Assembly (NCBI GenBank): GCA_036785705.1
Contig: JAWUZG010000332.1
Coordinates: forward strand, 1,674,001 to 1,738,000
DNA: 64,000 nucleotides
Origin: Acanthornis magna
Lineage: Eukaryota > Chordata > Aves > Passeriformes > Acanthizidae
Reading direction: 5' to 3'
This document shows positions 13,409 through 26,660 of this stretch, in pieces. How positions within the stretch are numbered: the stretch's first letter is position 1; each line of letters begins with the position of its first letter. Both the position numbers and the translations under genes were made by a program. Below the pieces are notes generated by a model. That model did not search any database and was not told where the DNA came from. It saw only the letters and a list, made by a program, of their open reading frames with translations.

Positions 13409-16400
13409 TAAGCTTTTGGCTTGTCACAGCTGGACTGATACAGTGAGAAGGAGGAATAGATTTCTTCAGCATCTCTTACGCCTGTGCTTTTTCCTTACAG
13501 ATCTCATTACAGTATCAATATCTGTCTTTGACTGTATATATTCTTTAACTCATGTGCTCTGTTTCAGCCTGGTGGCTAATTTAGTCTCTATTTTAGTCCT
13601 CCTTCCTTTCTCAGGAAAAGTTGGATTGTCCATGTGGTTGGTGTGTTGATATGAAGGATGAGTGCAATGTGCAGCTATTGGAGGGTGCTCCTGTATCTCA
13701 TTGATGAATGCACATCTGTGATACGGTGGCTCACTGCACTGACATCTCTCTTGACCACTAATGATATCTCGCAGGGTTGTTTTTGTAGCAATACTCATCT
13801 GTATAATGATTTAATTATGTTTTTGGTCAGGGTCTGTCCATCGAGTGATTTGCTGCTCTAATATCAATCATTTGAATCCTAGTTCAGTACCTTCTATGCA
13901 GATAATGTCAAAGTATCAGACTTGTAATCAAGCTGAATTGAACGAATTATCAAATTATCAAGTCACTCTATCAAGGGGCACTTGCAATTCAGTTAAAAAA
14001 ACCCTCGATTTTTATGGCATAGCCTTTAAACAATTTATGTGCTTTCTTGGATTCCTGTGTTTGTGTGTGGTTGGGAGTTTTTAAGACAATCTCTTTGACA
14101 TTTGTAAGCTTTTTATCAGGGCTCTTAGCAGGTTGGTGATCATGTGACTGTTGCCATTTCCAGCAGTGTGCTTTCACCCTCAGTTGCCAAGCGCACAGAG
14201 ATGAGAAATAAAATAAATGGCTCTTTAATTTGCAGTTATCTTTTGCTATCATGTTTCAGTGATCTATGAGACACTGTGGCCTTTGGTATAGCTGTAGCCA
14301 GAGTTTAACCAAGTATTCAAGGAAGTGCTTTAAACCTGGTGGAGATGCCTGTGTTCTACAAAATCCTGAAACATGGTCCTGAGTTTGATTTCTGCAGGAT
14401 GCTGCTCTGTTCATCAGTTAACTGTTGTTCAGATACTGAATAGAGTTTGATATCAAGACTGGCAGTAATTGTGGTTGTAATGAATGGATCGATGATTTTC
14501 AGTGGGCTGATGCTGTATGAGAAAATAATAATGCAAACAAATTGAGAAAAAATACTGCCTCAACTTCAACGGATGCAGTTACTGTCACAGATAAAGAACC
14601 AAAGGGAGCTCATTTATTTTGTGAGAACTTGAGAAAGGACATTCTTGGCAAAGTGTTGCCTTTCCCTGTGCTGATAATGGCCATTGAAAAACCTTGCATT
14701 GAGACACTCACATCTGAGTCCTTTATTGGCCAAAATGCAAACACTGCAGGTAATTTAGTAAAACCAAAAAGAACTTTTTCCTTTTGTTCATGATGTTGTT
14801 ACACCTTTATTATAAATAATTATTTCTTCAGCAGTAGCTTGAATTAAATTCCATGCCTTGGTGTTGAGAGGGATTCATTTTGCGTGTACCGTTTAGCACT
14901 TCGGTAGTAGTTCATTCCTCGTGTGCTACAACCAAAGAGATAATCTTAAATGGTAGAGATTTGGCTTAAAGATAAATATTTTGGAGGTTTGTTTGATTCA
15001 TGGCATTAATACTTTCTTAATTTTTCTAAGCCTTCTTGCTACAGCTAAGCAGGCAGAGAACGAAGCCTGTAAATACCAATTCTGTATTCACAGCAGGATT
15101 TGCTTGGCCCTAGCACAGGGTTTAAAGGAAGCTATATACATCAAAGAATTTGCATGTATAAAGACAGCTCTCAACTTTTTAAAAAATGCATTTTACACTA
15201 TAAATTATATTCTAGTTATTAGTTTGGCATTTCAACCCTGTGATCCATGTCTTGGGCAGTGCCAGAAATCACTCAGTCCAAGCTGGTTGGAAGGAGGGAA
15301 ATGGTGCCTGAAGAAGTCTGTGCTCCCTGTTCACCAAACGCTGTGTGCTAATGGGTAGTTGCTCCTGTGATTGCTGTTTTCCCCTGTATCCAGGGGCATA
15401 GCATCACTTCTGGGCATGGGTGCAATGGCTTGTTCCCAGCCTTTTGCGGTTACATGTTAGATGTCACCAAATGTGACATGTGCAAGTGGCAGTGTTCAGT
15501 ACCTGCTGTTGAATCCAGCCACATAATCAATTTTTTACTTGGTAGATATCCAAATTAGTAATAAATTGAATTAATTGATGTGTGATCCAGTACTTTTGTT
15601 TAAATACCATATTACTGACATACTGAATAAATCTTGTGACTATAATTGTGTTTCATTTTGGTTTGATATGACTGGGTTCATTTGTAGAGAGCCATTTCAT
15701 GACACAAACAATGCAGATGTTTGGACATGTGAACCTCAGTCTTTCATATGTGTTTTTAGACTTTGTCAGTTGGCTTTTAAGTAGTCCTTGGGCTGTCTTC
15801 TCCCAGTTAAGGAGCAACAGTCCCAAGTGTTTCCTGGCTCTGTGTATCTTTATGGAGATAAGATCAGCAGAATTCATTGTTTGGAACTGCTCTGCCATTG
15901 CTGAGTTGCTGTAGCAGGTCCTGACACCACTGATTAATAAAGATAGAATTGAATTCTGTCTGCTTTCTGCTACTTGGTTTGAATTAGAAAATGTTCATAT
16001 ATCCTCATCATGGATTTCTTATAGATGGAATTCTGCAACAAAGAAGGCACTAAGTAGAGGGTCAAATGGAAGGAGTGGTTAAAAAGAGGAAAAGGCATCT
16101 AGGTAGCAGGCCTGAATCGAGGAGCTGCTGATCTTTTAAAAAAAATCAACAGAATCTGATTTTTGACCCTTCTGTTGAGGAAGTCAAACAAAGCATCATG
16201 TTGCAAGAATCAAGTAGTGGCAACATTGAAACTAAAACCTATCTGTAAAACTGACTCTCTTGCTATCAGTAGAAACTGGTTCGTGAGTTAAGTGAGCAAA
16301 ATCTTCGTAATTTCTGTTAAATTTTACAAACTGACCAATCCATTTATGATGTTAAATCCATTTATGATGCCAAACTGACTTTATAAACATGTTGAGACAA

Positions 16401-16725
16401 ATGCGCTTGCCCAAAAAGGCTCAAGAAGGAAGCAAAGACTACATGAACTAAAATAGCTTCTCTATTTGAGCAGCATATAAAAGAATTCACCCTCACCTTC
16501 TCATCAGGTATTTGTGCCATTTACAAATGCAAAATGAAAGTGAAAATTGCTAAAAAATGGTATGAATATTGCATTTGAAACAATCTTTCTTTTTATTTTT
16601 TTTTTATGGCAACATTCTTGTACTGTGGAGGAAGACATTAATTTCCCAGTTTCCAATTCTGGACATGCATGGTCATGGACTCCCAGGAACTTAGGAGTGC
16701 CAGGTTTCTGACTCTGTCCTCTGGA
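13409..16725. other. Non-coding tract, no gene recognised
   Basis: Several chance frames occur, the longest being 125 codons on plus at 14981-15358, with no domain, codon pattern or splice context that would support it. A 14-base word is directly repeated at 16338-16351 and 16356-16369 (period 18). No interspersed repeat is recognised. Confidence 0.7.
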
Positions 16726-16750
16726 AGCAGAACAGATAATCTGTTCTGCT
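16726..16750. repeat. 25-bp perfect palindrome around one central base
   Basis: Arms of 12 bases at 16726-16737 and 16739-16750 are exact reverse complements around a single central A at 16738. The outer parts contain AGAACA and TGTTCT, the half-sites of steroid-receptor response elements. They are separated by seven bases rather than the usual three, so a classical glucocorticoid or androgen element is not supported. It could be a palindromic protein-binding site or chance. Confidence 0.75.
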
Positions 16751-18505
16751 GATTTTCAGCAATAGGCACAAAACCCAGACATTACATCGTGGCCAGGGAA
16801 GCACAAAGTCTTCATTGACCATATGTCTCTCTGGGGACGTGACTGTTTTCCTCTTGATTCTGTACCCTTCTCCGCTGCTTGTGGCTCCAAAAATTAACCT
16901 ACCTTTTCTGAAACTCCTCCAACTGTATTTGTTCCTAGATTGGAGAAGAATTCTGATAAGGATATGTATTTTGTAAGGCCTGCTTCCTTCCATGATTCAG
17001 AGCTTGCTGGCACTTCTTTAAAAGAAGGATCAAGGAGAAACCCTCCGGCACATCCTGCCAAAGCTTTGATGCCACTGTCTGTCACAATCCGAGAGCACGC
17101 TGACATCCCTTTAAAGTGGGCCAGGAACAGAATCCCACACCTGCTTCCTCCCGGTGCTAGTCACTCTCACACAGTGACACGCTTCTTCCCTGGCAACACT
17201 GGCTCCCGCTAGCATTAAAAATTTACCTGGGGCAGTTGCTCTCAATGTCTCTGGTTGTTTGAACATGACTTTTGAAGCTCCTTTTACCTCATGACTCAGG
17301 AACCGAAGAGCATTTCTGTTATCCAGGGAGAAAGCGAAGGGTGCTTTGCCTGGTGTTTAACTTGAGTCTCAGGTTAGTGATTGGATAGGTTCTTTTGCTG
17401 GATATTTTTATTCATTATTTTTTTGTTGCATCTCTTCCAGTCTTGAAGTCTTTTGAGAGACTGACAGTTTGCCAGTTCACTTAACAGCAAACAGAATATT
17501 GCTGTAATATTACTTTGAGTGCCACTACTTGTTGTTTTCTGTAATAAAACAGAGTAGAAGCCTGTGACCTGCAGCCTGGCAATGTCTGGATGACAAGAGG
17601 GGCCAAAGTCACTGGAGTTTGCTCACCATTGTATATTGGTGGTGTTCTGTAGTCTGTATTGGGCCTCAGTTTCTGTATTGAGGCAGATTTCTCGTTTGAA
17701 TGAAAATATAAGCCTTTATCATATGACTGTGATTTCAGAATGGCCTGAAATACTCTATGCTTTTAAAACATGACCCTCTACCAAAGCATCAAAATGTTAT
17801 AGGAGATTTAGTCTCTGAATTGCCAGTCTTCTCTTATGCCTCTCTTTTTATTTGCTTTCCCTCGATGCACTCCCAACACCACTGGGCATTGTCACATCTC
17901 TGTGGGGTGTTGGCGTCCCGGCTCTGTCCCTGCCAAGTGAGTTCTGCACCCCTCAGGTGCTTGCTGGGGTGTGCTGGGGCAGAATGAGTGCAGCTCTTTG
18001 GCTCAGCCCCTGTCCCTGCCCTGCCTCTCACCACTTCCCAAACTTGCCTTGGACAGCTGTCCTTGGAATCTGCAGCCACGCACGGCACAGGCTGCTGGGT
18101 TTGCCAGAGCCTGACAAAAATGGACACTATTTGTAAAGCACCAATGACCAGGAGCTCTCTAAAACACTGCTCGCGCAGTTGCTGTGTTTAAAGTACATTT
18201 TCTCTCTTCAACCTTCCCTCCTGTCATGGCTGAATCCAAAGAGGGTGTAAGTTAAGGTAGCTCATGCTCTGGGGAAACATTAGATGTTAAAATTGAGGAT
18301 AGTTCTCTTCCCTAAACTGCCATTTGGGAAGACCCACTTACCTTCGCCAAGTACTTTAATGAGATATGCATTGTATTTTATTTTTTCTTAATGCAAGAAA
18401 TCTCTATGGCATAATTAGAAACACAGTTACACTTCCTGTTGTGACACTGGAAGGAGAAGTGTAAGCATTGCTTACCTAATGGAAATTGGCAGCCCTTCTG
18501 TTGCT
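16751..18505. other. Non-coding tract with a GC-richer patch
   Basis: No gene is recognised. The segment at about 17840-18130 is clearly more GC-rich than its surroundings and opens overlapping frames of 94-97 codons on both strands, a typical effect of fewer stop codons at high GC. It has few CpG pairs and is not a CpG island by eye. A plus-strand frame at 16940-17212 (90 codons) has a balanced composition but no recognisable homology. Confidence 0.65.
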
Positions 18506-18609
18506 GTATTTTCAGTCTGTTTTACTTTAAGTCTAACCAAAAATAAAATTGAGGTATTTTCAGGCTGTTTTACTTTGAGTCAAACTGAAAATAAAATTGA
18601 GGTATTTTC
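18506..18609. repeat. 48-bp tandem duplication with partial third copy
   Basis: A 48-base unit starting GTATTTTCAG at 18506 recurs at 18554 with a few substitutions. A third copy begins at 18602 and loses identity after about eight bases. Both full units end in a stretch containing AATAAAATTGAG. This looks like a local slippage or unequal-exchange duplication. Confidence 0.9.
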
Positions 18610-21600
18610 CTGAAAATGTCCAAACTTCATACTAATGAAAAGATGAAACTTCAGCTGAATTTTAATGGCCTCACATTTAGATGAGTAGTTTTTTTCTTTG
18701 AAAGGGAGGGTTTGATCCATTCTTTCTCATAAAAATTAGTCTAAAAAAAAAAAGACAAAGGAAAAAAAGCTTGCTTTGAAGGATTATGTTTCTGAGAGGA
18801 ACACAGGCTAACATCTTGTATTCAAACACACTGGTTTTCCAAGGGTCATGAGTTTTCTCAATTAAAATTAAATTAATTTATCAGCTTTATTTCATCAGTC
18901 ACCACTCTTTTGTGTCTAAGGCTTTCTCATTTTCTTAAAGTTGTATCTGCTTGTGTGCAAAGGCTTGTATTCATCGTTTGCATGCATAGGTACCTAATTT
19001 TGTTAGTAATGACTTTACAAGGATATATTCTAGAGCATTTTCTTTATTCTTTCTAGAGTGTTGCAATCACACATGCTCAAGTTAGTATGTGTGCGTCATG
19101 CATTTTCTCATAACTACGATGGTTATATCTACTTTTCTTTTTCCATTTTCCCTAAAAGGGATTGCAGGGAGTGTGGGTTTTCTTGGTAGATGGAATCACC
19201 CAATTTGGAGCCTTATAAATATATATATATGTATAAAGAAAATCGTGGGTATTATTGCAGCCACAACATAAACTCATTTTCAATCCTGGGAAGTTCCTGT
19301 GTGTGCTGAATGAAGGCTGAGACGTGTGGCAGTGTCTCTTTAAAGTTATTGTGGAGGGTGAGGACGAGCTGCCGCTCGTCTCCAGGTTCCTATAACAGGG
19401 AGATGATCTCAATCTGCCTTCACGCTGTTAAAATGATTCATAAGCCTCCCAGCATTCTCAAATGATGGAGTATTATTGCGCCCTCTTAAAGTTGGGCACT
19501 GAGATAATTTGGCTGATGCTGGAGAAGGAATGTACCATAACCCCCGTGGCTCAACTTTCATTGAATAAATATGGCACGCTGCTGCTTCTGTTCTCCTTGT
19601 GGATGGAAGAACAATTAACGTGTCAGAAAAGAAGAATCACAGAATGTTCTGGCTCCTTCCTGGAAAACTGCAATTCCGCACTGAGCTGTGTTTTTGAAGT
19701 TATTGAGCAAGATTCAAGGTTTTATCTCCAGCATATCAAAGGTAGTCAGACTTATGCTTCATATGGAAAGATGTTACTGAAGTTGGAAGAACTTTATCAC
19801 TATATTACTTTAGCACTATCATATGTCTTAACAGGACATGTTTTTATTGCTAGAGGTAAATAGGATCTGCAATATGATTACAGCAGTAGGGTTGTAAAAA
19901 AAGGCTTTTGTGTAGAGGTAGATGGCTATGATCATGATTTCCTTTTCTTTTTTAGTTAAACAAAAGTAAGCCTTATCAGCCATCCACAATAACTCAGGGA
20001 GAACTGTTTATGAGCTGAAGATTTCCCTTCTCTTTGGTTGTAGGAGTGATACTATGAGAGATATGGAAAACTTTTAAAGACTTGATTACAGATTGGCATA
20101 CTTTAGGTCTTCTGACATTTGACTTTAACTGCAGTGATACCTTTCTTTTGTGTTTCCCCCTTTGTTTGTTTGTTTTCTTAACCCCCTACCCCGAATTGTT
20201 GAGGGAACTTTGCTGGTGTGTCCTGTCGTATAAAAAAGCTATGGCAAAATATAACTATTTCCAGTTTCTAATCCATAGTCTGAAATTTGCATGAGAGAAG
20301 CTGTTAAGAACAGACTCATTAGGTGTTTCTAGTGAAAAATTGTTATTAATTTTTGAGCAGATGTTTCTGACGGGGGAATACATTTCTAACAGCAATGCAG
20401 AGATTTAAATTTGGTATAACATGAAATCAGCAGAAAGCAGCTGTTACAGTTTCTCATTCTCCAAGTGAGAATGAGCAGTGAGTGATTTGTTCTTTTTAGG
20501 CTTGTTTGGGTTTCGTTCTGTCTGTATCTGTTGTGCAGATACACAAAATTTTGATTGGAAGTTAAGTGGTAGTGGATGAGAAGCAAATGTAGATTCATGT
20601 TAGTAAATGCTTTGCAGAAGGCAAGTGGATTAGCCTGGTTTTTGTGAACTAAATCTGTTTGCAAATAAAATGGTTGTGTGATGTTCTATTTTGTAAAAAA
20701 AAAAATAAAATTGGAAATTAAAAATCTTAGAATTTGAAAAAGGTAATAGTAAGCCACAGGCCACACTTAGTAACTCTTTGCCATATCTTGAAATAATCTA
20801 CGTAAAATGCTACCAGTATCTAATTTAGCAGAGCAGCAGTCTTGTAAGACAGCATTTCAAGTGGAGTTTGTGGAACTGTAGCACACTCTTTGACACCTCT
20901 CTGTCTCGAAGCATGCTTTCTGTGTCACCTAGTTCAAATACAGTTCTCTTCTGAAATACATTACAGGATGTCTTTTACCTTCACTTGTGTTTAACCTGGA
21001 GAACCCTGAAAATTGTAATTTCTGTAAATCAGAGCTTACATTTTAACAGCAACATGATTGCATCTATCATGAGAAAGATTTGTAACTTTTTAAGGGCTTT
21101 CTTAGTGCAGGTGCAGCTGCAAATGGCCCTTGTTTGGGGCTGTGTGTTGTAGGCTGCTCCTGATGCAGCTCAAGTGTCCAGTGCCATGGAGTGAGGAGAG
21201 ACAGACGTGCCCGTGGTTTATATTGTGCTGTCACTGAGAAAAACAAGATAAATATGTGCCTTTGTACTGATAAGGAGGTGTCCATAGTATGTACTCCATC
21301 TTTTAACTCGACTGCTGTGATGTACCCTGTTTATTAGGGCTTACCCTTCCTCTGGCCTGACTGCAATTCTGAAATCCAATACCTTTGCCTAAGACGAATC
21401 AGATAATTCTGAACTCCTGTGGCAATACCATACCTTCTGTTTTGTGAGAAATAGTTCCTGTTGTACCCTGTTTCAGCCTGAGGAAGAACATGAGATTATA
21501 TAATCACGCTGGATTAAAAAAAAAAGGAAAAGCTTAATCTTCTTTTAGTAGCATCCCTTTCTTCATCATGTGCATGGGTAAAATTTGGGTTCTGGAGTCT

Positions 21601-24600
21601 TCAAAATACAAAGTGTTTGGAGTTTCTTCAATCACAGTGATCGTGTACTTTTTTTTATCTGATTAGCAATTTTTGACAGTCCTGTTTTTCTGAAATTTAG
21701 CCTGAAAACTCCCAGCCTCAGAACTGTGCCTGAAAATGCTGTGCTTTGAAGGAGTCAAGGTTTTGCCTCTCAATTTCTAGATGAATGTGGATTCCTAAGA
21801 GCTTCCTTTCAATTCTGATCAGAAATTTCTGCCTCACTGGATTTTTGACTTACGCATTTCCCACCCTTGATTGCTTGGAGGGCAATTCTTGCAGCTGCTG
21901 GCACTGATTGGTTTCTAAATATAGGGAAATCTTGCTGCAGGAAATTTTGAGACAGATCTGATAAAAGAAAAGGTGAGAAACTCTGTTATCAGAAAGTGGT
22001 GGTTGAAGGTCAATTTTATGTGGGCTTCTGTAATTTATCTAGCTGCTACAACTTGAATGAAAGATTAAATTTACCCTTTTCTGTGCAGATCTCGAGTAAT
22101 CAGTCTTTGGGTGAGGAATTAGACCAGATTGGTAGAATTAGTATTTATCTTTTCACTTTTGATTAAGGTGGACTGCTAAGTAGCATTGGAATTCCTCTGG
22201 GCTTCAAGTGGTGAGTAAAATGTGGCTTTTCCCTTTCCACCACAGGACTTTGCAGGGTTGTGTGTCACCTCGTGCTGGCTTTCAGGGTGGGCCCTGTACC
22301 ACGTGTTCTCATTCTCCACAGAACTTTAGCTCTGCATTAGTCAATAGTTTACAACTTTTTCCTCAGAGTGCTTCCCCCCACCAGTTGAAGTCACTGCCCT
22401 TGCAGCAAATGTCTTTGGGGCTCCATTGCAGAGATGTTTAGTTAAGTGCAAAATCATTACTCCAATGTGATAATTTTACAATCTATTGTAGCAGGAGAAA
22501 ATCTTCTGCACTAGCCCCAGTGGCTCTGGCACCTCATGTGCAACAATGGCTGCTTGTCCCTCTTTCAGAGATCTTGTTTTGCAAAGGAGGCAGACATCAT
22601 TTATTATCAAAGAATAGACCAGAATTAAATTCAGATGGTTTATATATAGAAAACCACAACAGTCAGGAGTTATTTTACCCATGTCATAGCTTGGGAGCTT
22701 GATTACAATTACTCTGTACTTAACCATGAAGCCTCATCCTACTGTTTTTCTTGTACGATGGCAATATAAAAATAAATACATGATTATCTAAATGTAAGAG
22801 GGCAGAAAAATGTTAAAGAATAAGAGTGTTGCATGAGGACTAGAACCATCTCAGTCCTGGGCACAGGAACTGTGAAAGCATCATTTTCTTCTGTTCCCTG
22901 CTCTCAGAGACACTTGGAACAGTTCACATCTGGATTTTCAAACGCAGAGACTTCTGAATGAGGAGCCTTGAAGCAGCTTCCTGTAGTGGATCAGTCAAAT
23001 TAACCACTCTGGGAAGTATTACATAAAGCCTATTTTAAGGGCTCAGAATGCAGCGTAGTCTGAATTGGTGCTCAGGACAATTGTGATGAAAGGTTGCCTT
23101 AATCAGAAAGAGGTGCCCACTCTGGGAGGTGACCGGAAAGAGAACTGGAAAATGAGCATTATCTTAAGCACTGAGTAGCTGCTACTGCTAGAAAAGCAGA
23201 AAACCCAGGCACAGGCTTGGGTTTGGGCATGAATGGTAAAGCTTGAAATTTGCTATCATTTGATTAGAGATGGACTTTAAGAATTTTTATACCGGTGACC
23301 TATGTGTTATTACTAAGGGAAGAGTAAAACCAAATTTAATAAAATTATTGCAGATTATTGAGGCTGTTGAGACTGTTAAAATTATTGAGACTGTTGGAGA
23401 ATATTCAAATGTGGTCCTTCACTAAATTGTTTGTTTCCTGGCTTTAAATGTAATTTTCTCCTTGAAGGATATTGCAGTCTATTTTGTATTGTAACTTAAA
23501 TGTTAATTCTTTATCTTATGGGGTTTTTTTATTGTCAGTTATATACTTTCTTTTAAAAGTATTATTATGCTTTCAGTCCCTAATGAAGTTTCATTTGTTG
23601 GGCAGTAGGGTACATTCTGTCTAAAAAAGAATACAATATCCTGATGATTAAAATAATAATACAGTCTAGAGGAGCAAGATTCATAGAAATGGTGTTATGG
23701 AGAGTGTTTTCTGCCACAAATTTCTGTCTTTGTCCATTCATACTGTTATTTAGAGCAATGAAAGAGTTCTCACATTTGCAGGGAAAAGGAGGAAAAAGGT
23801 GTGTCAATGTGTCCCTAAATACACACATATTTATCAGACTGAGATAAACTGGTGACAAGCCTTGTGAATAAACTTCTAAGTAAAACCTAAAATGAAACAG
23901 TCATAAGTACTACCATTATTTCCTTTACTTTGCCTTTTATCTTCCTTTTCTCATCATCTACTAGAAATGTTTCATATCTAATACTAGATCTTAATCATTT
24001 GTTATTAGATAAAACTCTTTAATGTCCTCAATGTTGTTTGTCAGGACTGCAAAAGGAATGCAGCCATCTCTGATTCAGTCACAATTTTGGTCTTCTTGCC
24101 TTTCTGTAATTTTTTCCTAAAGCACCATGCAGTCCTTTCTGTGTATTTTTTCACCCCCGGAGCGGTGTTCCCTTTTCTGCCTCAAAGATCAATGCCAGAA
24201 GCCTGATACTCACGAGCAATCCTATTATAGCAAACCAGTATTCACACACACTATGAGGAAACACTTTAGAAAAGAAACAGATTTAAGTTTAAAGCTTGCA
24301 AAGGATTACTACATACAGCATAGAAAAATCTTTTTTTTTTTTTTTAAATAATTACAAGTATCATAAAATTATCCCTTTAATGTGATTTAAGCACGTCTTT
24401 GTGTCTGTAATAAGTATACATTTAATTTTGATGAGCTACTTGCAAATGAATTTACGACTGCTAGAAATGAGGATGCTTTTTTCAGTCACTTGTGTCAATT
24501 GCAGGGTAATTGGCTGGTTCTTCAGAGGACTTGTGGGAAAAGCTTTGGAGTACTGTCAGCATTTGACTATGCTTTTTTATTTCCTTACTGTAAAGTACCC

Positions 24601-26180
24601 GTAATTCAGCATAAGTTGCAGGCTCTAAGCACAAAGATTATTTTATGCTAAAGAGCCTCTAAAAGCAAGGTCAAAATGCTGCCACATGGACTGGGTGGAA
24701 ATGTCAGCTACAACCTGTGTAAAAGCTGAAGAAGAGAATGAAATTAAATGTATGCTAAACAGAACCTCTTAGTGCATGTTGTGTGCTCATGTTGATAGAA
24801 TGAATGCATTAATCAATGAGAATATCTATATGAGTTAAAATGGAGCTCTATTTTTACTGGCTGTTGTGCTGTTATGTGGAAGTGATGGTTGGTACAGCTG
24901 AAAAGGCGAAGTTGTGCATCTCATCTTTAAATCCAGATGAGCTGCTTCGAGACAGACAGCTATCGAGGATATTGAGGCTGTAGGTGTTTGTGTACATGCA
25001 GTGCAACAAGAGCATTTTGGGGAAAGCTGGACAGATATTCTTATTTTCATCTAAGCTATTGTGTCTGGTGGAGGCAGGGGGTGTGTACGTTGCACAGCAG
25101 TAGAGGAGCATAATAAAGTGTCAGCATGAATTTTTGTCCCTACTTTTATCTGTTTAAGACAGACCATTAATGTTATTTTAATAAAATGTTCTGTGGTTGA
25201 ATGTGCTGTTACAAATGCAAGTTGAAACTCACTGTGATATAGTATGCTCTGGAAGAATATGAAATGGTTGGATAAACTTGGGTATTTGGAAATAATCTTT
25301 CTTCCATTCTGATTTTGAAATGAATACTGTTAAATAAGGCTTTCATTAGCTGTGAGTTAATTTGGGGGAAACTACTGCACTTAATATTTAGTAAATGGAA
25401 ATGAAGGTGTCTCATGCTGATTGATTTTATTTTGCTCATATATTTTGGCCACTGCTCAAGCTGTGGCATTTTTGATACCAGCTAATTAGGTTCATTCTGG
25501 GTAGATGGACAGCCCAAGTGACTCAGCAGGGCAGAGTTAAATTACTTCCGTCCATCCTGCTAGGCTTGTTAGCAAGTCATGAATATCCTGATTATTTTCC
25601 TTTTTATTATTTGCTGTGTTTCAATATTTTCTTCTTGTCACTTATGGGCTGAAAATTAGCCTAAAGAAGGTTTCAGATATGTTGAAGGTGATTATTTTTT
25701 TCTTTTGGAATATCCCCTAAACTAGCCCTGAAGTTTAGTGGGAAGGTGGGTTAGTGAGCTGAAGTATGGCAGCTTTGTGCTAAAAGCTCTTTGCAAAACC
25801 TCCTGTGTGAAGACCAGTAATATAATTAATTTGCCTTAGAATAAATTCTGTATTTCGTAACTGCTTTAAAAAATGAAATTTTAGAGAGTTGTTAACCTTG
25901 TAAAACCTTTGAGAATTAGAATCCTTTGGAACCAGGAAAAGGTGCAAAAGGCAGAGGATTTCACAGGATGACACTATTCTATGCTAGTGATTGCAGGAAC
26001 AGAACTGGTTTCGCTAGGAACACAGTGAAATAGATGCATCTCAGGGACAGAATGTTTTTCTGTTAAACGTAATCATAGTTTATATAGACAAACTGGTCTT
26101 ACAAATCAAGAAGTAAAAGCCATGCTCCTAATTTCTTTCTCAGGAGAGGCTTTTATGATTTTACATTGTATTTTTCTTTA
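18610..26180. other. Non-coding AT-rich tract
   Basis: No gene is recognised. The plus-strand frame at 19462-19863 (133 codons) is the longest and shows no family motif. An AT dinucleotide run lies near 19219-19230, and a loose TTATTGAGACTGTT-like repetition lies at 23344-23400. A CpG-containing block at 19300-19560 is listed separately. Confidence 0.7.
19300..19560. promoter_or_regulatory. Candidate conserved non-coding block
   Basis: Within AT-rich DNA this block keeps several CpG pairs and contains a perfect hairpin, GACGAGC (19363-19369) with GCTCGTC (19374-19380) around a TGCC loop. CpG retention in AT-rich vertebrate DNA often marks constrained sequence. This is inference from composition only. 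No specific factor or gene can be named. Confidence 0.2.
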
Positions 26181-26660
26181 GCATTCATCTAAGGTACTTC
26201 CAACACGTAGGACGCTAATTGTTCAATAAGCAGCAGCTGTTCCGAATGAATACCACTCCAAGAATATTTGCTTTTATTTACCATTTCTTCCTGGATCTTG
26301 ATAACTAACTAGTCACGCTGTTTGCTAAGCAATCTTTTTCATTCTCCCAATTATTACTCTGAATACCAGTTGGGTAGGAAAAGCTGCAGTGGTGCCCCAG
26401 GGGTTTGCTGAGATATCTGAGATCTCAGCTTGTTGGTGGGCCATGGTAACAGTGGCAGAGGCTTCTGACTCTGAATTTCGTGTTCACATTAATTAGGCAG
26501 AGATGTGAGGTTAGCTGGAGCAAAATGAGTCAGTGCCGGTCCTCAGCACACAGCTCCCTGTGAAAATCTCATTCTGCTGCTGGGCTCTTAGCATACCAAA
26601 GACTTTTTTCTTTTGAGTTGAAATTGTTCTGGTTTTTCAAGTATGACTCAGTAAATTTCC
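26181..26660. promoter_or_regulatory. Candidate enhancer-like cluster of binding-site words
   Basis: Seen directly are an E-box CAGCTG at 26234-26239, the 12-base palindrome CTGAGATCTCAG at 26417-26428, CCATGGTAAC at 26441-26450 (resembling half of an RFX X-box), ATTAATTAG (homeobox-type) at 26488-26496, and two exact AP-1 heptamers, TGAGTCA at 26526-26532 and TGACTCA at 26644-26650. The start of the block also keeps CpG pairs near 26204-26245. Clusters like this are typical of distal enhancers, but short motifs arise by chance, so the regulatory role is a hypothesis. Confidence 0.25.

Noticed and set aside
13086..13649. Long frames rich in K/P/N/Q (minus) or F/G/W (plus)
   Set aside because: They are translations of the G/T-only tract, a low-complexity artefact.
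19633..19652. AATCACAGAATGTTCTGG word resembling an antisense CR1 tail
   Set aside because: Only about 18 bases match, and the expected GGTTGGAA-type continuation is missing.
19462..19863. 133-codon plus frame
   Set aside because: No motif. It begins in a possible conserved non-coding block, but the frame shows no coding-like features by eye.
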